A stretch of 64,000 bases of DNA from Duganella sp. CF458 (lineage in GTDB: Bacteria; Pseudomonadota; Gammaproteobacteria; Burkholderiales; Burkholderiaceae_D). Below are positions 1-7,859 of the stretch, one piece after another. The DNA lies in NCBI RefSeq assembly GCF_900113115.1, contig NZ_FOOF01000004.1, forward strand, positions 186,001 through 250,000, in the 5' to 3' direction. A program made the translations under genes and the position numbers. Every line of letters begins with the position of its first letter. The first letter of the stretch is position 1. A model generated the notes under the pieces. It saw only the letters and a list, made by a program, of their open reading frames with translations, was not told the DNA's origin and searched no databases.

Positions 1-267
1 GAAGCCATGCGCGCCACCTTGCTGCAAGTGACGCAAGCCCTGGCCCACGTCGAAGCCGCGCTGACCAAGGTGCGCATGGAACTGGCCGTCGCCACCCAGC
101 GCGTGCAAAGCGAGCTGCCCGAAATCGAAGTGGTCGGCATGGGCCAGATGGCCGAAGTGTTCGCCAACGTCGCCAACGAGCCCGGCTACTCCGCCCTGGT
201 CTCCCTCACCTCCGCCCTGGTCGGCATCAACCGCGACCGCGTCGTCTCCCTGTTACAACTAAGTTAA
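1..267 (+). CDS. Unrecognised protein, 3' end of a gene cut by the window edge
   Basis: The reading frame is open from base 1 and stops at TAA 265-267, so this is the C-terminal part (88 codons) of a longer gene; the ATG at base 7 need not be the start. The visible part is helical, with alternating Leu/Val/Ala and a Gln/Glu-rich stretch, then a conserved-looking end with GINRDRVVSLLQLS. I recognise no domain. The stop codon overlaps the first bases of the REP-like element that starts at 267. Confidence 0.6.
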   Translation, partial: EAMRATLLQVTQALAHVEAALTKVRMELAVATQRVQSELPEIEVVGMGQMAEVFANVANEPGYSALVSLTSALVGINRDRVVSLLQLS

Positions 268-300
268 AAGTCGGGGTCAGCTCTGGCAATCGGACATTTC
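267..300 (+). repeat. Left REP-like arm of the RAYT unit
   Basis: This copy begins AAAGTCGGGGTCAGC and ends CGGACATTTC. It is identical over 33 bases to the reverse complement of 1181-1213 and over 34 bases to the left arm of the palindrome at 11070. It is followed by a small hairpin, TTGCG-CTGA-CGCAA. It begins inside the stop codon of the upstream gene. Confidence 0.85.
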
Positions 301-348
301 TTGCGCTGACGCAAATTTCGCTGCACCGGCCGGACCTAAACTTGGTCT

Positions 349-1203
349 ATGAGCCGACCTTTGCGAATCGAGCACGACAATGCCTGTTACCACGTCACTT
401 CGCGTGGGGACCGGCGTTTCACCATCTTCCGCACTGAAAGCGATCGCTTGACCTGGCTGGCACTGCTCGCGGAAGCCTGCGACCGTTTCGATTTCAGCGT
501 CCTGGCCTACTGCCAAATGGGCAATCACTATCATTTGGTCTTGAAGACCCGGCAGGGCAAGCTGGCGCGCGGCATGCGCTACCTCAACGGCAACTACTCC
601 CAGTATTTCAATCGGCAGCATCGACTGGTCGGGCACGTGTTCCAGGGACGCTACCACGCCATACTCTGCCAGGAGAATGAATACCTGATGGAGCTATCGC
701 GTTACACCGTCCTGAATCCGGTGCGCGCCGGGCTGGTAAAACACCCTGGCCACTGGCTATGGAGCAGCTACGGCGCATTGGTCGGCTCGGTTGATACGCC
801 GGCGTGGCTCGAGCGCGATACCGTCCTCGCACAATTTGGCAGTAATCGCGAACAAGCAGTGCGCACGTTTGAAGACTTTGTCTTGGCTGGCATAGGACAA
901 GAAAGCCCCTTCCGAGCGGTACGCAACCAGCTTTTCCTTGGCAGCGACGAGTTCTGCGAGCATGCAGCCCAAGGGCAAGTCCGCGGTGACTTAATGGAAA
1001 TTAAGCGCACGCAGCGGCAGGCAATCGTGCGCCCACTGGCGGAGTACTTCCTTCTTTACCTGGACCGTCACGAAGCAATGGCCCATGCCTATCTTTCACA
1101 CAACTACACGATGATCGAGATCGCATCCTTTTGCGAAGTTTCGGTGCGCACCGTCAGCCGGGCGGTCAGTGCTTTTCGGAAAATGTCCGATTGCCAGAGC
1201 TGA
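349..1203 (+). CDS. REP-associated tyrosine transposase (RAYT, Y1/IS200-like)
   Basis: The 284-residue protein has the Y1 transposase fold signatures: the HUH-type motif NHYH at residues 59-62 and the likely catalytic Tyr119 in RYTVLNPVRAG. RAYTs nick and join single-stranded DNA at REP hairpins and act on chromosomal REP sequences. The C-terminal part, about residues 255-275, reads as a helix-turn-helix (IASFCEVSVRTVSRA) that is absent from minimal IS200 transposases. The last residues, MSDCQS, and the TGA at 1201-1203 are encoded by the right REP arm, so the repeat supplies the end of the gene. The sequence is intact, so activity is plausible. Confidence 0.88.
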   Translation: MSRPLRIEHDNACYHVTSRGDRRFTIFRTESDRLTWLALLAEACDRFDFSVLAYCQMGNHYHLVLKTRQGKLARGMRYLNGNYSQYFNRQHRLVGHVFQGRYHAILCQENEYLMELSRYTVLNPVRAGLVKHPGHWLWSSYGALVGSVDTPAWLERDTVLAQFGSNREQAVRTFEDFVLAGIGQESPFRAVRNQLFLGSDEFCEHAAQGQVRGDLMEIKRTQRQAIVRPLAEYFLLYLDRHEAMAHAYLSHNYTMIEIASFCEVSVRTVSRAVSAFRKMSDCQS

Positions 1204-1213
1204 CCCCGACTTT
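1181..1213 (-). repeat. Right REP-like arm of the RAYT unit
   Basis: This is a perfect 33-base inverted copy of the left arm. It contains the last codons and the stop of the transposase. It ends two bases before the stop codon of the convergent GGDEF-EAL gene (TCA at 1216-1218). Confidence 0.85.
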
Positions 1214-1215
1214 AA

Positions 1216-3432
1216 TCAAGCAAGTTTGGCGGGGCCGCGGGCCATGCTGCCCATTTGGGCGGGGGGCATGGGGCGGGCGTAGATGAAGCCTTGGGCGTAG
1301 TCGCAGCCGGCGGCTTTCAGGAGGTTGAGCTGGGTTTCGGTTTCGACGCCTTCGGCCACCACCTTGAGGCCGAGCTTGTGCGCCATGACGATGATGCCTT
1401 CGCACAGCGCGAGGTCGCCGGAGTCGCCGGCCAGGTCCATCACGAAACTGCGGTCGATCTTCAGGTAGTCGATGTCGAAGTTCTTGAGGTGGGATAGCAC
1501 GGAGTGGCCTGTGCCGAAGTCGTCCAGCGCGACCTGCAAGCCCATCGATTTGAATTGGCGCAGGCGCTCGACCACCGGGGCGCTGTCGTCCAGCAGCAGG
1601 CGTTCGGTGATTTCGATGACGATGCTGCGCGGCGCCAGGCGCAATTGCTCAACGTATTGCATCCATTTTTCGAAAGCCTCGGGGCCGGTGCGGAATTGCA
1701 TCGGCGACTGGTTGACGCTGATCTGGAACGGGCGCCCCAGCTCGTCCTGCCAGCGCTTGGCCTGGTCGGCGGCGTTGCGGAACACCCAGTCGCCGATTTC
1801 AAGGATGACGCCGCTGGCTTCGGCGCTGCCGATGAAGTCAACCGGGTTCAGCATGCCGCGTTCGGGGTGGCGCCAGCGCAGCAGTGCTTCGGCGCGTTCG
1901 ATGGCGCCGGTATGCAGGTTGACGATGGGCTGGTAGTGCAGCTCGAACTGTTCGTTGGCCACCGCCATCTGCAGGTCGCGCGTGATGCGCAGGCGCAGCT
2001 GGGCCGCCGCTTGCATGTCGGGCGTGAAGTAGCTGTAGCGATTGCGGCCGGCATTCTTGGCCGCGTACATGGCCTGGTCGGCATTGCGCAGCAACTGCTC
2101 GGGGTCGTTGGCGTCCGAGGGATGCAGGGCGATGCCGATGCTGGCCGATACCGAGCCGGTGCTCTCGCCCAGCATGAAGGGCCGGTTCAGGCTGGCGATG
2201 ATCTGCTGTGCGACGCGCTCGGCGCTGGTGACATGGTCGAGGCCGGGCAGGATCACGACGAACTCGTCGCCGCCCAGCCGCGCCAGCGTGTCGGAGGCGC
2301 GCACGCAGGCGCCGATGCGCCCTGCCGCTTCCACCAGCAGCGCATCGCCCATTTCGTGGCCAAGGCGGTCGTTGATTTCCTTGAACTGGTCAAGGTCGAT
2401 GAACAGCAGCGCCAGGAACAGCCCGTCGCGGCGGGCCTTCTTCATTTCCTGCGACAGGCGGTCCTGGAACATATTGCGGTTCGGCAGGGCTGTCAGCGAG
2501 TCGTAATTGGCTTGATGCCAGATCAGCTCGGTCGACAGCTTGCGCTCGGTGACGTCGCTGACCAGCGCCAGCGCGCCCAGGTAGCTGCCGTCGGCATCAA
2601 AGATCGGGTTGGTGGCCAGGGTGGCCCACATATCGCTGCCATCGCGGCGCAGGAACTTGAATTCGTGGCGCTCGGCCATGCCTTGCTGGCGGCGTGCAAT
2701 ATTGCGCTCGAGCAGGGCGCGCCCTTCATCGTCCATGAAATTGACCAGCGGCTGCTCCAGCATTTCCTCGATCGTATAGCCCAGCATGGCAGCCATCTTG
2801 GGATTGACGAAGCTGGTGCGCGCCGAGGCGTCGATTTCCCAGATGCCCTCTTCCGCGCTGTGCACGATGCGACGAAAGCGTTCTTCGCTCTTTTCCAATG
2901 CCGCCAGCTTGCCTTCGGCCATTTCCAGCACCACGCGTAGTTGCGACATGCCAGGCGTGCCGCTGCCCAGCAGCGTGACCGCAAAGCCGCGGTCGCCGCG
3001 CCCGCGCGTCAGTTGCAGCGCCAGGCGCTGCGGCTCTTCGCTGGCCAGGCTGTTGCTGACAAACGCGTCGAAATCGGCCATGAAGCGCTGCGCAACATAG
3101 TTGCGGAACGGAATGCCCTCGGGATTCTGGCGCGGCAGCCCGAGCAGGTCGGCGCCGACCAGGTTCATTTGCAGGATGGTGGTGTCGCTGGCAAGGACGA
3201 AATAGCCAACCGGGGCCAGCAGGTAGAGATCGTTGAAGTAGTCCTGGTCATTGGCCAGTTGCAGGTCGCCGGTGGCGCGCTGCATGCCGCTGTAGACGGC
3301 GGGCGGGGTGCCGCCCATCGCGGCCAGCACTGCTTCGCCCGGCAAGAGTGCATCGATCCCAGCCAGTCCAGGGACGGCGGTGCGGATGGCGGTTACCTGC
3401 TCCGCCTGCCTGGCATGCTGGTCTTTATCCAT
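1216..3432 (-). CDS. PAS-GGDEF-EAL cyclic-di-GMP signalling protein
   Basis: The 738-residue soluble protein has two PAS-like regions (about 60-170 and 185-300), a GGDEF domain (about 310-475) and an EAL domain (about 490-735). The cyclase motif is intact (LARLGGDEF) and is preceded five residues upstream by RASD, the RxxD inhibitory site. The EAL part keeps EALLRW, DDFGTG and AEGVET, so both synthesis and breakdown of c-di-GMP are possible. No membrane segment is visible. It lies 42 bases after the amino-acid permease gene on the same strand, so transport and c-di-GMP control may be co-expressed. Which activity dominates cannot be read from sequence. Confidence 0.93.
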   Translation of the reverse strand: MDKDQHARQAEQVTAIRTAVPGLAGIDALLPGEAVLAAMGGTPPAVYSGMQRATGDLQLANDQDYFNDLYLLAPVGYFVLASDTTILQMNLVGADLLGLPRQNPEGIPFRNYVAQRFMADFDAFVSNSLASEEPQRLALQLTRGRGDRGFAVTLLGSGTPGMSQLRVVLEMAEGKLAALEKSEERFRRIVHSAEEGIWEIDASARTSFVNPKMAAMLGYTIEEMLEQPLVNFMDDEGRALLERNIARRQQGMAERHEFKFLRRDGSDMWATLATNPIFDADGSYLGALALVSDVTERKLSTELIWHQANYDSLTALPNRNMFQDRLSQEMKKARRDGLFLALLFIDLDQFKEINDRLGHEMGDALLVEAAGRIGACVRASDTLARLGGDEFVVILPGLDHVTSAERVAQQIIASLNRPFMLGESTGSVSASIGIALHPSDANDPEQLLRNADQAMYAAKNAGRNRYSYFTPDMQAAAQLRLRITRDLQMAVANEQFELHYQPIVNLHTGAIERAEALLRWRHPERGMLNPVDFIGSAEASGVILEIGDWVFRNAADQAKRWQDELGRPFQISVNQSPMQFRTGPEAFEKWMQYVEQLRLAPRSIVIEITERLLLDDSAPVVERLRQFKSMGLQVALDDFGTGHSVLSHLKNFDIDYLKIDRSFVMDLAGDSGDLALCEGIIVMAHKLGLKVVAEGVETETQLNLLKAAGCDYAQGFIYARPMPPAQMGSMARGPAKLA

Positions 3433-3474
3433 ATTGGTTCCAGCCTAGCATGCCCTTGTGACAATGTCGAGCAG

Positions 3475-4137
3475 CTAACTTTGTCGATGCGCGCGGTTCA
3501 AGCGTTGCTCGGCAAAGCGTTGTAATTGCTCGAATGCCAGGCTGAGTACCCAATAAATCACCGCCGCCGCCAAGTAGAGCGGCAAGGGTTGGAAGGTGGT
3601 GGCAATCACTTCCTTCGTCGAGAGCATCAGTTCCGTCAGGGTAATGACCGAGACCAGGGAAGTGTCCTTGATCAGGCTGATCAGGGTGTTGCTCATCGAT
3701 GGCACGGCAATGCGCAGCGCTTGCGGCATCACCACGTAGCGCAAGGTCTGGCGGTAGCCCATGCCGAGGCTGAAGCTGGCCGACCATTGCCCCTTGTGAA
3801 TCGAGAGGATGGCGCCGCGCAGGCTTTCCGACAGGTAGGCGCCGGCGTTCAGGCTCAGCGCCAGGATGCCGGCGCTGACCGGCGTGAATTCGATGCCGAC
3901 CGAAGGCAGGCCGTAATAGATCACGAACATCTGCACCAGCAGCGGCGTGCCGCGCATCAGGCTGACGTACACATTGGCCGGCCAGCGCAGCACTTTCCAG
4001 GGCAGGATGCGCATCACGGCGGTGGGGAAGCCCAGCACCAGCCCGCCCACCATCGCCGCGATCGCGAACACCAGGGTGTAGCCGGCGCCCTTCAACATCA
4101 CGGGCGCCGCCTCGTGCAGCAGCTCCAGCCACTCCAT
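3475..4137 (-). CDS. Polar amino-acid ABC transporter permease (HisM/TcyL-like)
   Basis: The 220-residue inner-membrane protein has several hydrophobic segments and the family signatures VSLMRGTPLLVQ and, in the EAA loop, YRQTLRYVVMPQALRIAVPS. I chose the ATG at 4137, two bases after the stop of the binding-protein gene, because the residues added by an upstream start are not membrane-protein-like. The closest general match is the cystine/polar amino-acid group. No ATPase gene is adjacent; the next gene on this strand is the GGDEF-EAL protein. The transporter must use an ATPase encoded elsewhere. Confidence 0.88.
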   Translation of the reverse strand: MEWLELLHEAAPVMLKGAGYTLVFAIAAMVGGLVLGFPTAVMRILPWKVLRWPANVYVSLMRGTPLLVQMFVIYYGLPSVGIEFTPVSAGILALSLNAGAYLSESLRGAILSIHKGQWSASFSLGMGYRQTLRYVVMPQALRIAVPSMSNTLISLIKDTSLVSVITLTELMLSTKEVIATTFQPLPLYLAAAVIYWVLSLAFEQLQRFAEQRLNRAHRQS

Positions 4138-4139
4138 GT

Positions 4140-4910
4140 TTACGGGGCCTTGCTGACGTCGGTGCCGAACCATTTCATGGAAATGGCTTTCAGGCTGCCG
4201 TCGGCCGCGGCATCGGCCAGCACCTTGTTGAGCGCGGCCTTGAATTCGGGATTGCCTTTCTGGAAGGGAATGCCCATGCGTTCGATGGCACCAACGCGGG
4301 CGCCCGCCTTGATCGGCAGCTTGGTGGTTTTCAGCAGGTAGGCTGTCATCAGGCTGTCGTTGAGGGCGGCATCGATGCGGCCCAGCGCCAGGTCGGTCAG
4401 GTTTTCCGGCGCCGCCGGGTAGCCTTTGACCTCAATTCCAGGCACAGCCTTCAACTGCATCTCGTACACGCTGCCCTGCCCCGCGCCGACACGCTTACCC
4501 TTGAGTTGCTCCAGCGAGGTCCAGTTATTCTTGTTGTCCTTGCGCACGATCAGCATCGGCGAGGAGTAGATGTAGGGCGTGCTGAAATCGAAAGCCTGCT
4601 CACGCTTGGGGTTGATGCCGACCTGCGAAATGATCACGTCGTACTTATTGCTGGCCAAGCCAGCCAGGATCGATGCCCATTCGGTGGTGACGAACTCCGG
4701 TTTCAGCCCCAGTTTGCCTGCCACCAGGCGCGCCACGTCGACGTCGTAACCCGCCAACTCGCCGTTCTTTTCCTTGAAGTTGAACGGCGGGTAGACGCCT
4801 TCCATCGCCACTTTCAGCGTACCGCGTGCCTTGACGGTTTGCAGCAGGTCGGCGGCGTTGGCGTGCAGCGCGGCAGCAGCCAGCAGGAGGGCAATCAAGG
4901 GTTTGCGCAT
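4140..4910 (-). CDS. Amino-acid ABC transporter periplasmic binding protein (FliY/TcyJ-like)
   Basis: The 256-residue protein has a clear signal peptide (MRKPLIALLLAAAALHANA) and the type II binding-protein fold of the SBP_bac_3 family: GTLKVAMEGVYPPFNF, GYDVDVARLVAGKLG and the hinge region VIISQVGINPKREQAFDFS. It should bind a polar amino acid or cystine in the periplasm and deliver it to the permease encoded two bases downstream. A Shine-Dalgarno AAAGGA precedes the start and overlaps the stop of the upstream small gene. This supports one transcript from 5325 down to 1216. Confidence 0.9.
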   Translation of the reverse strand: MRKPLIALLLAAAALHANAADLLQTVKARGTLKVAMEGVYPPFNFKEKNGELAGYDVDVARLVAGKLGLKPEFVTTEWASILAGLASNKYDVIISQVGINPKREQAFDFSTPYIYSSPMLIVRKDNKNNWTSLEQLKGKRVGAGQGSVYEMQLKAVPGIEVKGYPAAPENLTDLALGRIDAALNDSLMTAYLLKTTKLPIKAGARVGAIERMGIPFQKGNPEFKAALNKVLADAAADGSLKAISMKWFGTDVSKAP

Positions 4911-4920
4911 CAGGAATCCT

Positions 4921-5325
4921 TTAGTAAGAATGGCGGCGGCCGAAATCGTGACCTACTACGAGGGTGGTGGTGGCGATCAGGACGGACAGGCCAAGGATGA
5001 GCTGCACCAGTTTGTCGTCGGGCAGGGTCCACAGGCGGCCTTTGGGCGGCTCGCAAGCGGCGATGGCGCACAGCAAGGGCTCCACCCAATCGGCTTCAGG
5101 AGTAACATCGAGGATAACGGCGCCCTCGGTGGTCTGCATGTAAATGTCGCCGCCCTCGGCCAGGCTGAAACACACGCCGTAACCGGTTTCCTGCTTGGCG
5201 ACGTGTTCCTTCAGCGCGAGGTCGTGCTCGGCAATCCACAGCTCCACGTCCTGCGGCGTTTCCAGTGCGGTCCATGGCACCGGGCGAAAGCGCGGCTTGG
5301 CCGCTTCGTCATCGTGATTAAACAT
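4921..5325 (-). CDS. Unrecognised protein with C-terminal membrane anchor
   Basis: This 134-residue protein has a soluble N-terminal part rich in acidic and aromatic residues and one hydrophobic segment near the C-terminus (LVQLILGLSVLIATTTLVVG), followed by a short basic tail. I do not recognise the family. It is the first gene of the minus-strand run that continues with the amino-acid binding protein and permease. It may be a small membrane partner of these, but only position supports that. No clear ribosome binding site precedes the ATG at 5325. Confidence 0.6.
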   Translation of the reverse strand: MFNHDDEAAKPRFRPVPWTALETPQDVELWIAEHDLALKEHVAKQETGYGVCFSLAEGGDIYMQTTEGAVILDVTPEADWVEPLLCAIAACEPPKGRLWTLPDDKLVQLILGLSVLIATTTLVVGHDFGRRHSY

Positions 5326-5360
5326 GGGTCAGGAGTGTAACCGAAAGCTTAGGAGGCGGT

Positions 5361-5546
5361 ATGAAAGTAAACGAATATGTATCTGAGTTTGAGTGCTTCT
5401 TCGGCAAGCTGCTCGATGAGCATCCGGAGATGGTGGAAGACCAGCGGCTTGGCTGGAATATCTGGTGGGATCATCGGGTGGATCTGGAGGCTGAGCGCTT
5501 GGCGCGGACGGATGCGGTGCCGACGCCGGCTTATTATTACCATTGA
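5361..5546 (+). CDS. DUF3460 family protein
   Basis: A 61-residue cytoplasmic protein of the DUF3460 type, a small family I know mainly from Betaproteobacteria. The visible family pattern is an N-terminal YVSEFECFFGKLLDEHPEM followed by QRLGWNIWWDHRVDLE. A strong ribosome binding site, AGGAGG at 5351-5356, fixes the ATG at 5361. Function is unknown. It is divergent from the gene ending at 4921 and convergent with the DUF882 gene. Confidence 0.75.
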   Translation: MKVNEYVSEFECFFGKLLDEHPEMVEDQRLGWNIWWDHRVDLEAERLARTDAVPTPAYYYH

Positions 5547-5586
5547 TTACCATTGAAACCGGGACCAGCGTGGCCGCCTACAGCCG

Positions 5587-6204
5587 TCAGCCTTTCCAGC
5601 TTCGCTGCAGGCCGGTATCGGCATGAATCCAGCCGCCACGCGGGCCTTGGCGGTAATAGAAGCCGACGCCGCCCTGGCGGAAACTCTGCACCAGGCTACC
5701 CAACACCTCCGCATTCAAATTCGGAATCCGGATGTCGGCCGCCTTGCCGCTCATATGCAGCGACTGGCGCGCTGCGGGGATTCCCTGCTCGATCAGGCGC
5801 TTGTTGGACGCCTGGGTACGATACCCCGACAGGATCTCCAGCGGGCTCTCGATGCCGAAACGCTGCACGAAGGCCTGCGCTCCCCACAGCGTTTCAAACA
5901 GTTTGGGGTCGATGGGTGCGGTCTCCTTGCCGTTTACATCCCGCAGCAAATGGCACAGTTCCTGGTAAGCCGCGTCGATGATCTCGCCATCCTTCCAGTA
6001 CGTCAGCCGGGCTTTCTCCCCGCTCTGCGGCCGGATCACGCTGATGGTGCGCGGCTTGATCCAGAACTCCAGGTCGAGCATCTGTGCGTCGAAAATATCG
6101 GGCGGAGGCTCCGGCTCCGACTGCGCGCGACCCTGGCCAATCAGCGGCAAGCCTGCCAGTGCGGTGCCCGCCATCATATGGAGGAAGTCTCTGCGAGTTG
6201 TCAT
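5587..6204 (-). CDS. DUF882 (YcbK-like, peptidase M15 fold) protein with Tat signal
   Basis: The 205-residue protein starts MTTRRDFLHMMAGTALAGLP, a twin-arginine signal, so it is exported folded. The body matches DUF882/YcbK-like proteins related to D,D-carboxypeptidases: EILSGYRTQASNKRL, SLHMSGKAADIRIP and GGVGFYYRQGPRGGWIHADT. The His/Asp/His positions in SLHMSGKAAD and WIHAD correspond to the zinc site of peptidase family M15. A role in peptidoglycan maturation is likely but the substrate is not proven. An upstream in-frame extension exists, but the Tat motif marks the true start. Confidence 0.85.
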   Translation of the reverse strand: MTTRRDFLHMMAGTALAGLPLIGQGRAQSEPEPPPDIFDAQMLDLEFWIKPRTISVIRPQSGEKARLTYWKDGEIIDAAYQELCHLLRDVNGKETAPIDPKLFETLWGAQAFVQRFGIESPLEILSGYRTQASNKRLIEQGIPAARQSLHMSGKAADIRIPNLNAEVLGSLVQSFRQGGVGFYYRQGPRGGWIHADTGLQRSWKG

Positions 6205-6215
6205 GGCGATTCCGT

Positions 6216-6245
6216 CTATTGCAATAACGATTACTATAGCAATAG
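6216..6245. promoter_or_regulatory. AT-rich inverted repeat upstream of the DUF882 gene
   Basis: CTATTGC (6216-6222) and GCAATAG (6239-6245) are perfect 7-bp inverted arms with a 16-base AT-rich spacer. They lie 12-41 bases before the minus-strand start at 6204. The location suits an operator or promoter. No regulator can be named. Confidence 0.3.
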
Positions 6246-6266
6246 AGAATGAGTTGAGAAACCCCT

Positions 6267-6557
6267 TTAACAATTTGTCGTAAACTTCGCTGCGGGGGCC
6301 TCGATGACCAGATCGGACGTCGCTACCGCCACACAGGGCAGAATATAGCTTTGCTGCTTCTCTTCCCGGCTCAGGCCGGGCCATTCGATCAGGTGGCGCG
6401 CGGTGCCGCTGCGCAGCTGGCAAATACAGCTGCGGCAAGTGCCGTTGCGACAGGAGCTGGGCAGCACCACGCCGGCGCGGGCGGCCGCCACCAACAGGCT
6501 GGCCTCGCCATCCGTTTCGAACGATAATCCCTTCGGCTCAACTCTTATCTGAAACAC
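6267..6557 (-). CDS. Plant-type [2Fe-2S] ferredoxin-like protein
   Basis: A 96-residue electron carrier with the C-x4-C-x2-C-x30-C ligand pattern of plant-type ferredoxins: Cys36, Cys41, Cys44 and Cys75 (SSCRNGTCRSC and ILPCVA). Extra cysteines are at 46 and 96. The start is GTG at 6557. Only one base separates it from the ATG of the divergent DUF1697 gene, so its promoter must lie inside that gene. Stand-alone proteins of this kind usually serve oxygenases or reductases. None is adjacent, so the partner is unknown. Confidence 0.88.
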   Translation of the reverse strand: MFQIRVEPKGLSFETDGEASLLVAAARAGVVLPSSCRNGTCRSCICQLRSGTARHLIEWPGLSREEKQQSYILPCVAVATSDLVIEAPAAKFTTNC

Positions 6558-6558
6558 A

Positions 6559-7071
6559 ATGCCTCGCTATATTGCCCTGCTCCGCGGCGTCAGCCCGATG
6601 AACTGCAAGATGCCGGAACTGAAAGCTGCTTTCGAAAGTGCCGGATTTTCCAACGTCAAGACGCTTCTATCAAGCGGCAATGTAGCATTCGACGCGCGCT
6701 CCGCCACGGAAGCCGCGCTGGCGCGCAAGGCCGAAGCTGCGATGGAAAAGGCGCTCGGCCGCAGCTTTTACACCATCGTGCGCCCGCAACAGCACCTGCT
6801 GGACTTGCTGGCCGATGACCCCTACCCTGGCCTTGGCGCCGATCCGGGCGCCAAGCGGGTAGTCAGCTTTATGCGTGCGGCCCCGCCCGACACTGTCCTG
6901 CCGCCGCCCGTCAGCGGCGCACAGATGCTCGGCATCATCGGCAGCGAGGTGTTTTCGACCTATTTGCCCAGCAGTGACGGGCCGGTCTTCATGCGCCTGA
7001 TCGAAAAGACCTTCGGCAAGGACATCACCACCCGCACCTGGGACACGGTGCGTAAATGCGCGGCAGCCTGA
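6559..7071 (+). CDS. DUF1697 family protein
   Basis: A 170-residue protein of the DUF1697 family, recognisable from the start MPRYIALLRGVSP, then LKAAFESAGFSNVKTLLSSGN and the end DITTRTWDTVRK. The function of the family is unknown. The ATG at 6559 fits the conserved N-terminus. The stop TGA at 7069-7071 overlaps the ATG of the next gene (TGATG), so the two are translationally coupled. Confidence 0.85.
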   Translation: MPRYIALLRGVSPMNCKMPELKAAFESAGFSNVKTLLSSGNVAFDARSATEAALARKAEAAMEKALGRSFYTIVRPQQHLLDLLADDPYPGLGADPGAKRVVSFMRAAPPDTVLPPPVSGAQMLGIIGSEVFSTYLPSSDGPVFMRLIEKTFGKDITTRTWDTVRKCAAA

Positions 7072-7814
7072 TGGCGTCTCGGCATTGGTCGGGTGAGGCC
7101 CTGTTGTCGGCCGGCTTCGGTGCATTCCGCGGCACGGTCGGCGACCACGCCCTGCACGCCCATTACGCGCACCAACTGGTGATCGCGCTCAATGGAGAGG
7201 TCGGTGTTGCATTGCCCTCCGGTCCGTTGCGCGCACCGGGCATTGCCATTCCGGCCGGGCTAGCGCATTGCGTTTGCGCGGAACAGGCCCTGCTGGTCTA
7301 CCTGGACCCGCTGACGCCGGAAGGAGCGGCCTTGTTCCAGCAAGGGGGCAGCACCGCTTTACCGCTGGCTGCCGATCTCTGCGGCCAATTGCTGGCGGCT
7401 GCGGATGCAGGCCAGGCCCTGCGCGCCACGCTGCGCCATGCGTTCGGCCTGTCCCGCCCGCCTGCGCCGGACGCGCGCATGGCTGCCGTGGCGGCGGCAC
7501 TGCGTGCCGGCGTCGGCACCGGCGGCATCAGCCGCCTGCGGCTGGCGCAGCTGGCAAACCTGTCGCCAAGCCGGTTTTCCCATTGGTTCGTCGAGCAAAC
7601 CGGACTGCCCTTGCGCAGCTACCGCAAATGGCTGCGCCTGGAACTGGCGCTACACCAGCTTGCGCACGGCGGCAACCTGACCGATGCGGCCCACGCCGCC
7701 GGCTTCGCCGATTCGGCGCATCTGTCGCGCACCTTCCGCGAGATGTTCGGCCTGAACCCGGCTGCCCTGCTGCAAGGAATCGTGCTGGACAGCTCTTTCG
7801 TTCAAGCCGCCTGA
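7071..7814 (+). CDS. AraC family transcriptional regulator
   Basis: The 247-residue protein has an N-terminal cupin-like sensor region (about 1-130; HAHYAHQLVIALNGEV and APGIAIPAGLAH) and a C-terminal AraC DNA-binding domain with two helix-turn-helix units (LAQLANLSPSRFSHWF, and DAAHAAGFADSAHLSRTF followed by GLNPAAL). I chose the ATG at 7071 because it forms a TGATG overlap with the DUF1697 stop; an ATG 15 bases upstream is possible. The next gene, 45 bases downstream, is a membrane hydroxylase-type enzyme. It is the obvious candidate target, by position only. Confidence 0.87.
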   Translation: MASRHWSGEALLSAGFGAFRGTVGDHALHAHYAHQLVIALNGEVGVALPSGPLRAPGIAIPAGLAHCVCAEQALLVYLDPLTPEGAALFQQGGSTALPLAADLCGQLLAAADAGQALRATLRHAFGLSRPPAPDARMAAVAAALRAGVGTGGISRLRLAQLANLSPSRFSHWFVEQTGLPLRSYRKWLRLELALHQLAHGGNLTDAAHAAGFADSAHLSRTFREMFGLNPAALLQGIVLDSSFVQAA

Positions 7815-7859
7815 CGCGCGGACCCTTACGCTGACCTCCATTCATCACAGGAGGTCAAC

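Larger units (their letters stand above)
267..1213 (+). mobile_element. RAYT-bearing REP unit bounded by 33-bp inverted arms
   Basis: A 947-bp unit starts with AAAGTCGGGG and ends with the reverse complement CCCCGACTTT. The outer 33 bases on each side are perfect inverted copies (267-299 and 1181-1213). Between them lies one gene, a Y1-type transposase. The same arms, with the gene missing, form the palindrome at 11070-11144. It therefore looks like an autonomous unit whose gene-less derivatives occur elsewhere in the window. No flanking target duplication is visible, as expected for single-strand Y1 chemistry. Confidence 0.7.

Noticed and set aside
267..1213. A conventional insertion sequence with terminal inverted repeats and a DDE transposase
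   Set aside because: The enzyme is of the Y1 (HUH-type) RAYT class, no target duplication flanks the unit, and the arms fold as REP hairpins.
5587..6438. An N-terminally extended DUF882 protein of 283 residues
   Set aside because: The extension reads back through the ferredoxin gene region, while an ideal Tat signal begins at the ATG at 6204.
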